Assembly (NCBI GenBank): GCA_964035795.1
Contig: OZ038322.1
Location: forward strand, 24,634,359 to 24,698,358
Length of the DNA: 64,000 bases
Direction of reading: 5' to 3'
Origin: Pterobdella sp. o SKG-2022
Taxonomy: Eukaryota; Annelida; Clitellata; Hirudinida; Piscicolidae
A program made the translations under genes and the position numbers. This document shows, piece after piece, positions 28,501 through 38,069 of the stretch. The notes beneath the pieces are model-generated. The model saw only the letters and a list, made by a program, of their open reading frames with translations, ran no database searches and was not told the DNA's origin. The stretch's first letter is position 1. Every line of letters starts with the position of its first letter.

Positions 28501-31500
28501 GTGGATGAAGAGGAATTAGTAAAGATGATCAACAATTTACCGAATAAACAGTGTGCTTTAGATCCAATCCCAACTTGGCTATTGAAACGACCAGCAAGCT
28601 TGATAGCACTTTTTTTAGTAAGGATCTTTAATTCCTCTTTCAAATCAGGAACTGTTCCTCAAGGTTTGAAGTTAGCCTGTGTGACGCCGATATTGAAAAA
28701 ACCCAATCTGAACCAATCTGAGCCATCCTTTTATAGACCAATTTCAAATTTCCCTGTCTTATCAAAAATACTGGAATGGTTGGTTTTAGAAAGGACACGT
28801 AGTTATTTGGTTGAAAATGATCTTTTTCCGAGATTTCAGTCTGCTTATCGCCCTTTTCATTCAACACAAACTGCTATCACAAAAATCAACATGGATATTT
28901 TAAAAGCAGCTGATGACGGTAGGTTTAGTTTTTTGATATTGTTGGATCTTTCCTCAGCCTTTGATTTAGTTAATCATAATATTTTAATAAATAAGCTATA
29001 TTCAAAATTCGGTTTCAAGGGTTTAGTTTTAAAATGGTATAAGAGCTATTTAAATAATAGGTGTTATATTACTAATAATAGTGTTAGGACTAATTTATTT
29101 CATCTCCATACTGGTGTGCCACAAGGTTCTGTAATCGGCTCGCTCTTATTTAATCTGTATTCTAGTGATCTAGAAACAATTGCTCAAAGACATAACTTTA
29201 GTTTTCACCAATATGCAGATGACACACAATTGTATTCTAGTTGTCCCTGGTGAAACTGAGCAATTGCAGAACAGATTGTCTAACTGTGTCGATGAGATGG
29301 CAGCCTGGATGGAATCCAATAGTCTTAAACTCAATAGATCCAAAACTGAAGCTATATGGTTTTCTTCTTTGAGAAAGGTTAAAAAGTTACCAACCAAACA
29401 GATAAGGATACTGGATACTTTCATATCACCTTCAGAAAGTGTCAAGAGCCTGGTTGTTTTCATGGATAGAGGTTTGAGCATGAGCTCACATATAAGTAAG
29501 ATGTTGAAAGCAGACTCTCAGGCAGATAAGGTCCATTAAGAAGTGTCTTTCTTATGATTCGTTGAGGACCCTTGCTGTTGCTTTGATTCTGAGCAGAATA
29601 GATTATTGCAACACATTGTTAGCTGGGTTACTTGAAAAGCAGCCGTGTAGCGTCCAGTCTCTTATCAACACTACAGCCAGGTTAATTACAGGCACAAAGA
29701 AGTTTGACCATATAACTCCAGTTTTGAAAAAGTTGCATTGGGTCAAAGTTAGGGATAGGGTAGTTTATAAAATATTACTTATATTTAAATGTAGGCTAGG
29801 ATATGGTCCAAATACATATCGGAAAGACTCATATTTATCTCTGAAATATTTGAAAGGCGAAAGCTTAGGTCTTCGGACTCAACCAATTTATACGTCCCTA
29901 AGTCCAAAATGTCTAGTATTGGAAAGCGTAGGTTTGAGATTGAAGGCCCAAGTTTGTGGAACGGCTTGCCGGAAGGCTTAAGAAGGGTTAGGAAAGTGAA
30001 GGACTTTGGAAAGAGGCTAAAAACTAGTTTTTTTTTTTAAATATTAAGCTGTTATAACCTATCATTAAAATAGAATATTTTACAAATATCAAGTGATCTT
30101 GAAACTCTCTGGGTTAAACATCACTATAATAAACCTCGTCAATTATTATTATTATTACTCCTAATCTCTATTATTCCACCTAAAGCTTCAGTCTTTTTTA
30201 AACCAACTTTAATAACTCGATAATATTTTGCTTCTTTACTTCACCTTTGATCTACTTTCTAAAAATAATTTTTTTCAAAAGTAAAATGCTTTTGGAACAT
30301 TTTCTCCATGCATCCTCATCAAATGACTAAGCCATATTACATCGCTAGCTCTATTAACGTCCTAAACATTTCTTCTGAAAAAAAATTATTTACTTTTGAG
30401 CCTTTCTGACAACTTCATCTTGCAAATTTTTATTGCCAGAGTTTTTTCTCTTCCATTCTTCCATCAGGACACCGAGCTAAGGAACTGCATCACCTCACAT
30501 CCACACAACATTGTTCATCTCACACAGCTTGAACAAGCATTTCTTTATGAAAAATTAAATACAATTTTCAGCATTAAGTATTTAGATCGTTTGATAATTT
30601 GCCGGCTAAATGCCACAGGTACGAGGCTGGACAGGATTGCTCGTGGAACCAGATCCGCTCTTCTACACCCAGTTGATGGGTAAGAACAGGAATGCATGGT
30701 CCATCAATGGATGTGTCAGTCCTTACAACTATATATCTGAGGTTACTATGCAAATATCTTATGCATTATATAAATCAATTTTTGTGATGTCATGAAGGAG
30801 CATTGTAGTTTTCCCATTTGTATTTTGTATGCATGCCATTTATTAGTAGTGAAAGCCGAACTTACCACAATCTCCTCATAATGAACAACTTTTTTTTTTT
30901 CCTTCTTTTTTACCCCGAGCACCCTGGTCTTGTTGGGTGCTCTTCATGTCCCCATCAAAACCGTCCAGTGGTCGAGAAGCTCAGCCGCTCTCGCGGGGTC
31001 GATCCGCAGACTCTCGGGGCCCAGTGTGGTACTTATTTTGGGGCAGGTGAAGAGGTGAGGGGTGTCGTGAATAAATATTTGGCAGAGTAGGCATGAAGGT
31101 GAGGGATGAAATGAGGGTGAAATTTTGTTGAGGTATGAGAAAATGAAGGGTGATTTATTTGATCTGAGTTGGGCGAGAATGCGGCGAGTGTGGTGGTCTA
31201 GGGTGGTTTCTGATTCATGAATGAGTGGGGGTTGCTTGCTGAGGATTTTGTTGGGAGTGGATGATACGTAGTCGTGTACTATTTTTGTGTGTATGGTTTT
31301 CATGTTGTTTTTTATTTGTGTGTGAGAGGTGGTCTGGGTGGAGGAGGGTATGTTTAGGGTGTAGTTGATGTTGTTGTTGAATGTGGATTGTTTTTTTGTA
31401 TCTGCGGTGAGCTTCTTGTGTGGTGAGTGGGTGTAGGGGATGAGTGGGGTGGGAGGCTTTTTGTGTGAGCTGTGATGCGTGAAGTTTGAGATGGTTTTGG

Positions 31501-34500
31501 AGTGGAAGGATTTTAGTCTCTGAGTGGAGGTGTTGGGTGTTGGTGTCTAGGGTGCAGCCAGTGATTGTTCTCAAGGCTGCGTTTTGGATTTTTTGGAGTT
31601 TGTTGAGAAAGGTGGATGAGATGATGGGTGACCAGATGGTGTTGGCGTATTCGATGATGGGAAGGAGTAATGTTTTGTATGTGGTGATGAGTGTTTCTTT
31701 GCTTTTTCCCTAGTGTGTTGATGTGAGGAGTTTTAGGAGATTGAGTGTTTTTTTTGCTTTAGTGATGGTGTTGTCTGTGTGGGTGGAGTATTTTAGTTTG
31801 GGGTCAAAAGTTAAGCCAAGGATGGTAGGGTTGTATAAAAAAATTTAAAATGTTGTATAAAACAGTCGCGGCAATTTTCGCGCCAGGTTTGGAGGTGGTG
31901 GGGATGGGAATGTTGTTGATGTGGATGTTCAGGGGTTTGTTATATTCTGATGGGTCCGGGGTCATAAGAGTTGATGTGGTTTTGGTAGGGTTGATTTGAA
32001 GGTTGTTATTTTGAGCCCATGTGTGTATTTCATTGAGATATGGGAGGAGGTTCTGGGTGGCTGTGTTGCTGTTGGGGTGGGATGATGTTATGGTGATGTC
32101 GTCTGCGTAGGTGATGAGGTTGAGTGAGCTGATTTTGGGGAGTGGTATGTCTGAGAGGTATATGTTGAAAAGAGTGGGTGATAGAACGCTCCCTTGGGGG
32201 ATCACCTGTTTTGATGTGTGATTATTGTATGAGGTGTATTGTCGGCGGCCTTTTAGGTAGTTGGCCAGGAATTTGATTATTGTTGTAGGAATGTGGGTGT
32301 TGTGTATTTTATAAATGAGTTGGTGGATTTTGACCGTGTCGAATGCTTTGGTCAGGTCGAGGGCCGTGAGGATTGTTCTATGGGGGGGTTTTTTTTTATT
32401 GAAACCAGTGAGTATGGTGTTATTGATTTGATGTAGGGCTGTGGTGGTGGAGTGTGCGGCTCTGAAGCCGTGTTGGTGTGTTGGGAGGATTATATTAGTG
32501 GTGATGTGTGGGAGGATCCTTTTTTCTAGAGTTTTTGCTATGGGAGAAAGTAGGGCTATTGGTCTGAATGAGGAGGGGAGAGAAGGGTTTTTGTTGGGTT
32601 TGGCAATTGGGATGATTTTGGAGGTTTTCTATATTTGGGGTATGGTGTTTTTGTTGATTGTGATGTTGTAGAGGTTGTTTAGGTGTTTTATGGCTATTGG
32701 TCCTAGGTGTTTGAGATGTTTGATGTTGATATTGTCTGGTTCTGAGAAGTTGTTATTTTTAGATTTTTTTATAGAGAAGATGGTATCTGATTAGGTAATT
32801 GTTATTGGGGTAGATGTGAGTGATTTGGTGAGTTTGTTTGTTATTCTGTGAGTAGGGTTGGAGGAGTGTTTTGTGGTTGATTTAAAATATTTATTTAGTG
32901 TGTTGGCTTTTTGTGTGTCTGTGTGGGCTGTTTTGTTGTTGTGAGTGATGGTTGTATTGGTGGGAGTTGTAGGTTTTTTGGGGTTGAGGGCCTTTACTGT
33001 TGACCATAGGATGTGAGATTTTTTTTGTGGTCCCAGTCGGCTTTCAGGTGCTCTTCCCATTTTTTTTTATGTTGAATAAGGTGGGTGATGTGTTGGTTGA
33101 GTGTGGGTAGTGAGGGATCTTTGTTATTGAGGGTTCTGGTGTGTTTTCGTTTCGATATGAGTGTAGTGGTGCTTTCGGGGTGTGGGTGGGTTTTATTATT
33201 CCTTTAGGGATGTTTATTTGGTCTGATGGGAGTATGGCGTTTGTGCTGAGATGGTTAGCTGTGTGGAGGTCTTCGTGGAGAGGGATGTTTTTGAGGGTGT
33301 GTGCTATGTGCTTGGTGAATTGGGGCCAGTTGGCTTTCTTGTAGTTAGTGAGAGTTCTGAGGGGTTTAGTTGTGGGTATTTTGTATTTGTTTTTGAATGT
33401 GATGAAGATAAGAAAATGGTCGGAGCTCAAGGCTTTAAGTGTTTTCCAAGTGAGGTTGGCTGATATTGTGGTGTCTGCTGTGGTGACGTCGGGGGAGGTG
33501 GGTTGTTGATTTGGGTTGAATGGTAGTCAGGTGGGAGTGTTTTGGTTGAAAATGATGTGGTTTGAATTGAGGATGGGTGAGGTTATGAGTTGGCCTCTGT
33601 GGTCCGTGAAAGGAGAATGCCATGTTTGTGAGTGGGCGTTAAAGTCACCCGTGATTATGGAATTGGGAAGGCTTGTGAGGTGGATGAAGAGGTTGGTGAT
33701 TGAGTTGTCTATGTTGTTGGTGTTGGGTGGGATGTAGACTTTTGAAATGTGTAGATTGGTGTGTTTAAGATGTGTATTTGTTGTGATGAGTTCGATGTTG
33801 TTTGTGATCAGGTTTGTGGGAGTACGGATTTGTGAGTAGGTTATGTTGTTGTTGATGTAGGTTAGCAGACCTCCACCTTTTTGGGATGAGGGTCTATCTA
33901 GTCTAATGGCTGAGAAGTTAGGGATGTTTGGGGTTTTGTGTTTGCTGTTGAAGTTGGATTCTTGTAGTGTGATGATGTGTATTTTTTGTTTGTGTATTTG
34001 GTGGGTGAGTTCAGTTGTCTTCTTGGTGATTGAGTTGATGTTGAGCTGCATTATGTTGATGTTTTTTGGTGTTGTTAAAGAGGGAGTTGGTTGGTTTGGT
34101 TTGTTGATGTGTGTGGAGGGTTTTTTATGTTAGATTGTGTATGTGGGGTGAGGTTTTTGGGGTAGGAATTTGATGTGTGGGACATATGAACGAGGGTGAG
34201 TAGAATTTGAGTTTGACGTGTGAGCATTTAAGGTGAATCCAGTGAGAGGTGGTATGATTGCATTGGATGGAGGTTTGATATGAGGTGATTTTATGTGTAC
34301 ATATAGCACAGTACCACATGGGTTGCTTTCCACATCTCCTGTGAGAAGCAGCTGAGCACTTTTACACCAGTCCGGGTCTTGGTGGGGACAGGCCATAAAA
34401 AATATGGCCTGATTTGAGGTCCTCCTATTGAAGAGAAAGAAGACGGGGGATGTTGAAGCAGATTTGGTCTTCTTGAGGACACATCCCGATCACGTGTAGG

Positions 34501-35260
34501 CCTGCCTCTCTCGGGAAAATGAACGAAAATGTGGAAATGCGCCTTCTGTCTTTTCTAATCTAGCTTCACAAAAGTAGAAACCTCTTTATGACAAAGAATA
34601 TGATGGCGTGAAGAGTTCTTGATTATTTTTACTTGAATGCAAGTGTCGACTTGATGAAACGTTCAACAATTTTTAAAATGATTCATCAAAATATTAATTT
34701 AGTTTTTTAAAGACATCGTATGTTCTTTTGCGGGATAATAACTTGTGTTAATCATAAAATTCCAGATCCCCTTCAAGTTCAGCCTGGGGGGAAATGGAAA
34801 ACTTGATTTCAAGAATGATTCTCGGTTTCCCCAGGTTCCTTGCTACCCACTTCTGACACTTCTGACTGCCATCGATGTTTCACATGTGGATTTTTTCTCA
34901 CTGGATGTTGAAGGTGCTGAGGGCGATATTTTGGAATCTCTACCTGTAGACAAGGTTGCATATAATATAGAGTTTTTATTCTTTTCAAACTGAAAACTTT
35001 TTACTTTTTTCTTGCAGTTGGATATTAGTACTTTGGCAGTCGAATACATTCATGGCAACAAAGCACGGTAAAAACCTATCTCAACTTCAGTTAACATTAA
35101 TTTAGTTTTCCATTGTAGGTACTTGAAACTGATGAAGAAGAAAGGATACAAAGTGGTAAAAGAACTACATGTGAATCGACCAACAGAAACTCTTTTTGTT
35201 GACGATTTTATTTTCGCAAAGAGAGGATTGAGGATTCCAATGAATATTTCAAAGTTTTAA
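25509..35260 (+). CDS. type II membrane protein with FkbM/Star-like methyltransferase domain, 7 exons
   Basis: Exons: 25509-25736, 26146-26286, 26811-26882, 30619-30741, 34766-34954, 35018-35067, 35119-35260. Phases agree and give about 314 aa. A short cytoplasmic start (MRNSTK) and a helix at about 7-25 (PIVFVFLVLGFIFVAYLNF) suggest a Golgi/ER type II anchor. The lumenal domain reads YGFFVEAGGLDGERSSNTIW, then GWTGLLVEPDP, FFSLDVEGAEGDILESL, TLAVEYIHGN and a C-terminal LFVDDFIFAKR. These are the FkbM-family SAM-fold blocks (G-x-F-x-x-x-GA-x-DG, L-x-x-EP, S-x-D-x-E-G-x-E). Among animals, Star-like proteins combine an N-terminal helix with this fold. Substrate and catalysis are not predictable. 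Intron 3 (3.7 kb) holds a TIR element and a sense-strand LINE. Intron 4 (4.0 kb) holds a nearly full-length antisense LINE. Confidence 0.9.
27007..27353 (-). mobile_element. TIR element copy B, one end missing
   Basis: Minus-strand copy of the 2811 family. It starts TTAGATACACTGCTGTCCC (27353 downward) with a decayed palindrome, then the shared body with an 84-codon open frame (27005-27259) containing AKWQRYENISLSIPA and VYCYPGYNRKADSIW. It stops abruptly near 27007 without the second terminal repeat. Located in an intron of the FkbM/Star-like gene. Confidence 0.8.
27404..27535 (-). mobile_element. L2/CR1-like 3'-end fragment with (TCAA)n tail
   Basis: On the minus strand, GGGCTATAAAAAGGATTTGA is followed by TTGA repeats. 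This resembles the 3' end of an L2/CR1 LINE, with only about 130 bp left. Confidence 0.5.
27650..30160 (+). mobile_element. L2/CR1-type LINE, 5'-truncated within the endonuclease
   Basis: A 523-codon open block (27682-29253) starts inside the APE endonuclease (VVLGDFNFHLE, then DVSFSDHKVLMWK). It runs through reverse transcriptase motifs: LKLACVTPILKKPN, RPISNFPVLSKILEWLVLER, FSFLILLDLSSAFDLVNHNI and GVPQGSVIGSLLFNLYSSDL. The catalytic QYADDTQLYSSC is at about 29211-29240. A frameshift follows, then SNSLKLNRSKTEAIWF and LILSRIDYCNTLLAGLL (29562-29981). It ends in ATT repeats near 30140. It is the least decayed LINE here in the catalytic core, with two frame breaks. It sits in sense orientation in intron 3 of the FkbM/Star-like gene. 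Confidence 0.93.
30161..30450 (-). mobile_element. degenerate RTE-like LINE 3' fragment
   Basis: Minus strand gives ICKMKLSERLKSK and SDVIWLSHLMRMHGENV, decayed matches to the late RTE words (CGVKLxDR and VRWxGHVLRxxxENV). It shares about 70 bp with the fragment near 38072-38150. Confidence 0.6.
30889..34490 (-). mobile_element. near full-length APE-type LINE (jockey/I-like), A/C-rich sense strand, with PHD-like finger and decayed 2A-like motif
   Basis: Minus strand. The 5' region (34130-34482) carries LLLTGDVESNP followed, one frame over, by a Cys/His finger CAICTHKITSYQTSIQCNHT with HWIHLKCSH. The APE endonuclease block 33527-34051 has NINSITKK, ITLQESNF, KGGGLLTYI, VYIPPN and ITGDFNAHSQTWHS. 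Reverse transcriptase (about 32780-31804) includes IPQGSVLSPTLFNIYLSDI and LITYADDITIT (about 32086-32118). The C-terminal finger CLLC...HLFTCP is at about 31010-31080. The 3' end is a T-run on the plus strand (30889-30901), i.e. a poly(A) tail. There are several frameshifts and a roughly 58-bp foreign insert at 31829-31886. It lies antisense in intron 4 of the FkbM/Star-like gene. Confidence 0.9.
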
Positions 35261-36428
35261 ACTATTTTCTCATTTATTCCTCAATCCCAAAATATTTGGC
35301 TTTGTTCATAAAAGATTCGAAATGTGAACTCATTCAGCATTGAAAATTTTTATTCTGGTAGTGTTAAAAATAAAAAAATGGCATATTCATGGACAATTCA
35401 TCAATTACCTGACAATGTAACTCTTATTTAGAAAATGCTCCGTCGATTAAAATGCTCTGTGTTCTTTTCAGTAAATATATTGTTGTCAAATTTTATTCAA
35501 AATAAAATTATAAACTACTAACATATTGAACATTTCACAAATAATACATTGGTGAAATGGGAAATTGAGATATAAAAAAAAAAATATTGTCTAATTTAGA
35601 TCTCATATCATTCATTTTTTTTACTTTATTTTGAGTTTTTGTTCACCACTATGCATTCCTTTTCTTAATAAAACTTGATTAGCCATGAAAGTCATTTGAT
35701 AATCTTTGTCGTCGTCAAACTGCAAAAAATATATTTCTTACTCGAAGTTATCGTCAGCACTTCCATAAGCTCCATCTTCACAAATCATCATCTCCAATTT
35801 TTTGAACACACCTAATAATTCTTTTACGATACTGGCTTTTTTTAAGTTTCAAATTTTCTTTCAACATGTGAATCCCAACCTTGAGCAGCAGAAAGGCAAA
35901 GATAAGCAACCTAGTGTTACACTCTTTGAATGACTTCCTAACATGAATAATCATCATGAATGAGAGAAAACAAATAAAACTTGTTTTGAAAACTACTTTG
36001 ATTATTCAGTCTGCACAAGAAAAGCTTGAGAACTTGGAAAATTCAAAGTTATGATATGTTGGCAATGTCTGAGGTAGGAAAGGCATCTCGTATATAACAT
36101 TACAGCTTTTGAAATAGTCATCAATACATATGTTTTAATAATTGAATTTAAATGTTGTTTCCAAAGTTGTGGATGTTGTACCAAACTTTAGTTAAAACCC
36201 ATAACTGATCTATTTATTAGTCTGTTCGGATTCAGTCAGTTCAACACTGTTTCAATCGTTTAAAACATTTTTAAATACTTAATTTTATTGTTTTTTGACA
36301 TTCTGTTTTCTCTATTATAGTAAAAATAAATTTTATACTTTTATTAATTATTCTTCAACTAAATAAATCGAAACTAAAATTTACTTTTAAAAAACATTTT
36401 GAATTTAAGTTGGATTCAAGTTTTCGCT
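35261..36428. other. intergenic; poly(A) signal and a LINE 3'-end remnant
   Basis: An AATAAA at 35501-35506 could serve the FkbM/Star-like gene. A 31-bp block at 35544-35574 nearly repeats 38241-38271, the 3' end of the REL-type LINE downstream. No gene is seen. Confidence 0.6.
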
Positions 36429-37723
36429 ATGTCAGAAGGACAAATTACTTTTGATGAAGCTTGTATGAAACTAAACGAAGGAAAATTATCAGATTTTGAT
36501 TCAATCGTTAAACAACACGAGGATTGGATAACAAAAACTGACTCTGTATTATGGCTTTCATTTTTTCCAATAAACTATATATAACAATTTTATTTTATTT
36601 CAATACTGTTGCAATTATCATTTTTTTGTTAAAGTCAGGACGACGTCTTTTACATTGGGCATGTTTGGGCGGCAATGAGGATATAGTCAAATCACTCGTC
36701 CAAAAATACAGAATTCCTGTAGATGTCCAAGATGACGTAAAATCCAAATAAAATGTTAACCAAGTTTAAATTGATTAATTTTTACAGATAATGTGGTCAC
36801 CTCTGATAATTGCAGTAAGCGCAGGCAGAGATAAAGTGGTGCATTTACTAGTTGAATTAGGAGCTGATGTTGATACTGTCAATTCTAATGGTCAAAATAG
36901 CCTTCATTATGCCTGTAGCAAAAATCATCCAAAAGTTTGATTTTTATTGATTTCCTAAATACCTAAGCAATTAGTAAGTTTAAGCAATTGCTTAAAGATA
37001 GCAGACTTTTTGATCTCCAAAGGAATTGATATAAACCATGGAGATCGCTATGGTAATACTCCACTGCATCGTGCAGCTTCAATGGGAAGAACATCCATCA
37101 CTGCTCTTCTGTTAGCCAAAGGAGCTTCTGTAAACTTGCCAGACTCTCAGGGCAACACTCCATTGTAAGATAGAATGATTTTTATAATATCAAAAGTAAC
37201 AAATATCATTGATTTATCTTATCAGACATTTAGCTTGTCAAGAAGAAAGATTTGAAGATTCTCTGGCTCTGGTGAAAGCTGGAGCTTCTATAGAACAACT
37301 TAATAAAGTTGATTTTCTAAATTAATTATTTAAATCATTTGAAAAATATTTTTTTCTATAATTTAGAATTTATCTTTAGGCTACTAATTTTACCAGTAAA
37401 ACTTCAAATTATGAGGATTTATATGAACAAAAAAAAAATTTTTTTAGCTAAAATTTTTAACAAGTAAAACCTTGTCATAATTCATTAGCTTATGAATTAT
37501 AATTTGAAGTTCTACTGGTAAAATTCAAATTTACAAAAGAACATACGATTAGGCTGCTAATGTTTTACAGAATAAAAGTATTTCTTTGTCTTTTGCACAA
37601 AAACATGTTGAAAAGTTAATGTTTATATATTCATGCATTCTTCAGGAAAAAAAAACTCCTCTGGAATACCTTGACCCCAAACTGAGGCTGTCTCTGGTTG
37701 AAGCTAATAAATCTAATAACTAA
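36429..37723 (+). CDS. PSMD10: 26S proteasome assembly chaperone, gankyrin-like ankyrin protein, 6 exons
   Basis: Ankyrin-repeat chaperone of the regulatory-particle ATPase Rpt3 in the family. Exons: 36429-36545, 36635-36736, 36788-36934, 36998-37164, 37226-37307, 37646-37723. Phases agree and give about 230 aa, close to the usual roughly 226. Ankyrin words come in series: GRRLLHWACLGGNEDIVKSL (about 41-60), SPLIIAVSAGRDKVVHLLVE, GQNSLHYACSKNHPKIADFL, GNTPLHRAASMGRTSITALL and GNTPLHLACQEERFEDSLAL, then KTPLEYLDPKLRLSLVEA. The repeat count, the acidic start and the terminal KTPL repeat match gankyrin rather than a generic ankyrin protein. An in-frame ATG at 36399 is possible, but MSEGQ at 36429 fits the family length. 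An AATAAA lies at 37833-37838. The last intron holds a long inverted repeat. Confidence 0.9.
37386..37525. repeat. inverted repeat (hairpin) in the last PSMD10-like intron
   Basis: The arm AATTTTACCAGTAAAACTTC plus ATAATT-type sequence at 37386-37413 is complementary to 37497-37525, with about one mismatch over 27 bp and a loop of about 85 nt. Short similar words (GGCTACTAAT and GGCTGCTAAT) occur just outside, as if the arms once had longer flanking similarity. Confidence 0.8.
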
Positions 37724-38069
37724 TATTTAGTAATTTATTGCTTGGGGTTGTTAAATATTTCTAGAGGATAGGCAACTTATTTGCTTTTTGTATAACTTTT
37801 ATCAACTATTTATGAGTTTTGTTTTAATTTTCAATAAAAATTTGAATTTACTTATTATTCAAGTCAAGATCTGAAATTTCACAATTTAAAAGTGAAGAAT
37901 ATTCAGTTTTGAAGATTAATACTTCAGCCTCCCACAACTAATTAGTTTTTATCTCTGTAGTTTAGCCAGATACCAAGCTTTTAAATCTATTTTGATCTCC
38001 ACTATAATGAGAATGATCAGATTTACTCTATTTAAAGAAAATTTCTCACAATTTTATTTACTTTCAATT

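Noticed and set aside
32441..32671. 76-codon plus frame
   Set aside because: Antisense to the LINE reverse transcriptase; no independent support.
33141..34133. Trp/Val/Gly-rich plus frames
   Set aside because: They are shadows of the A/C-rich antisense LINE endonuclease region.
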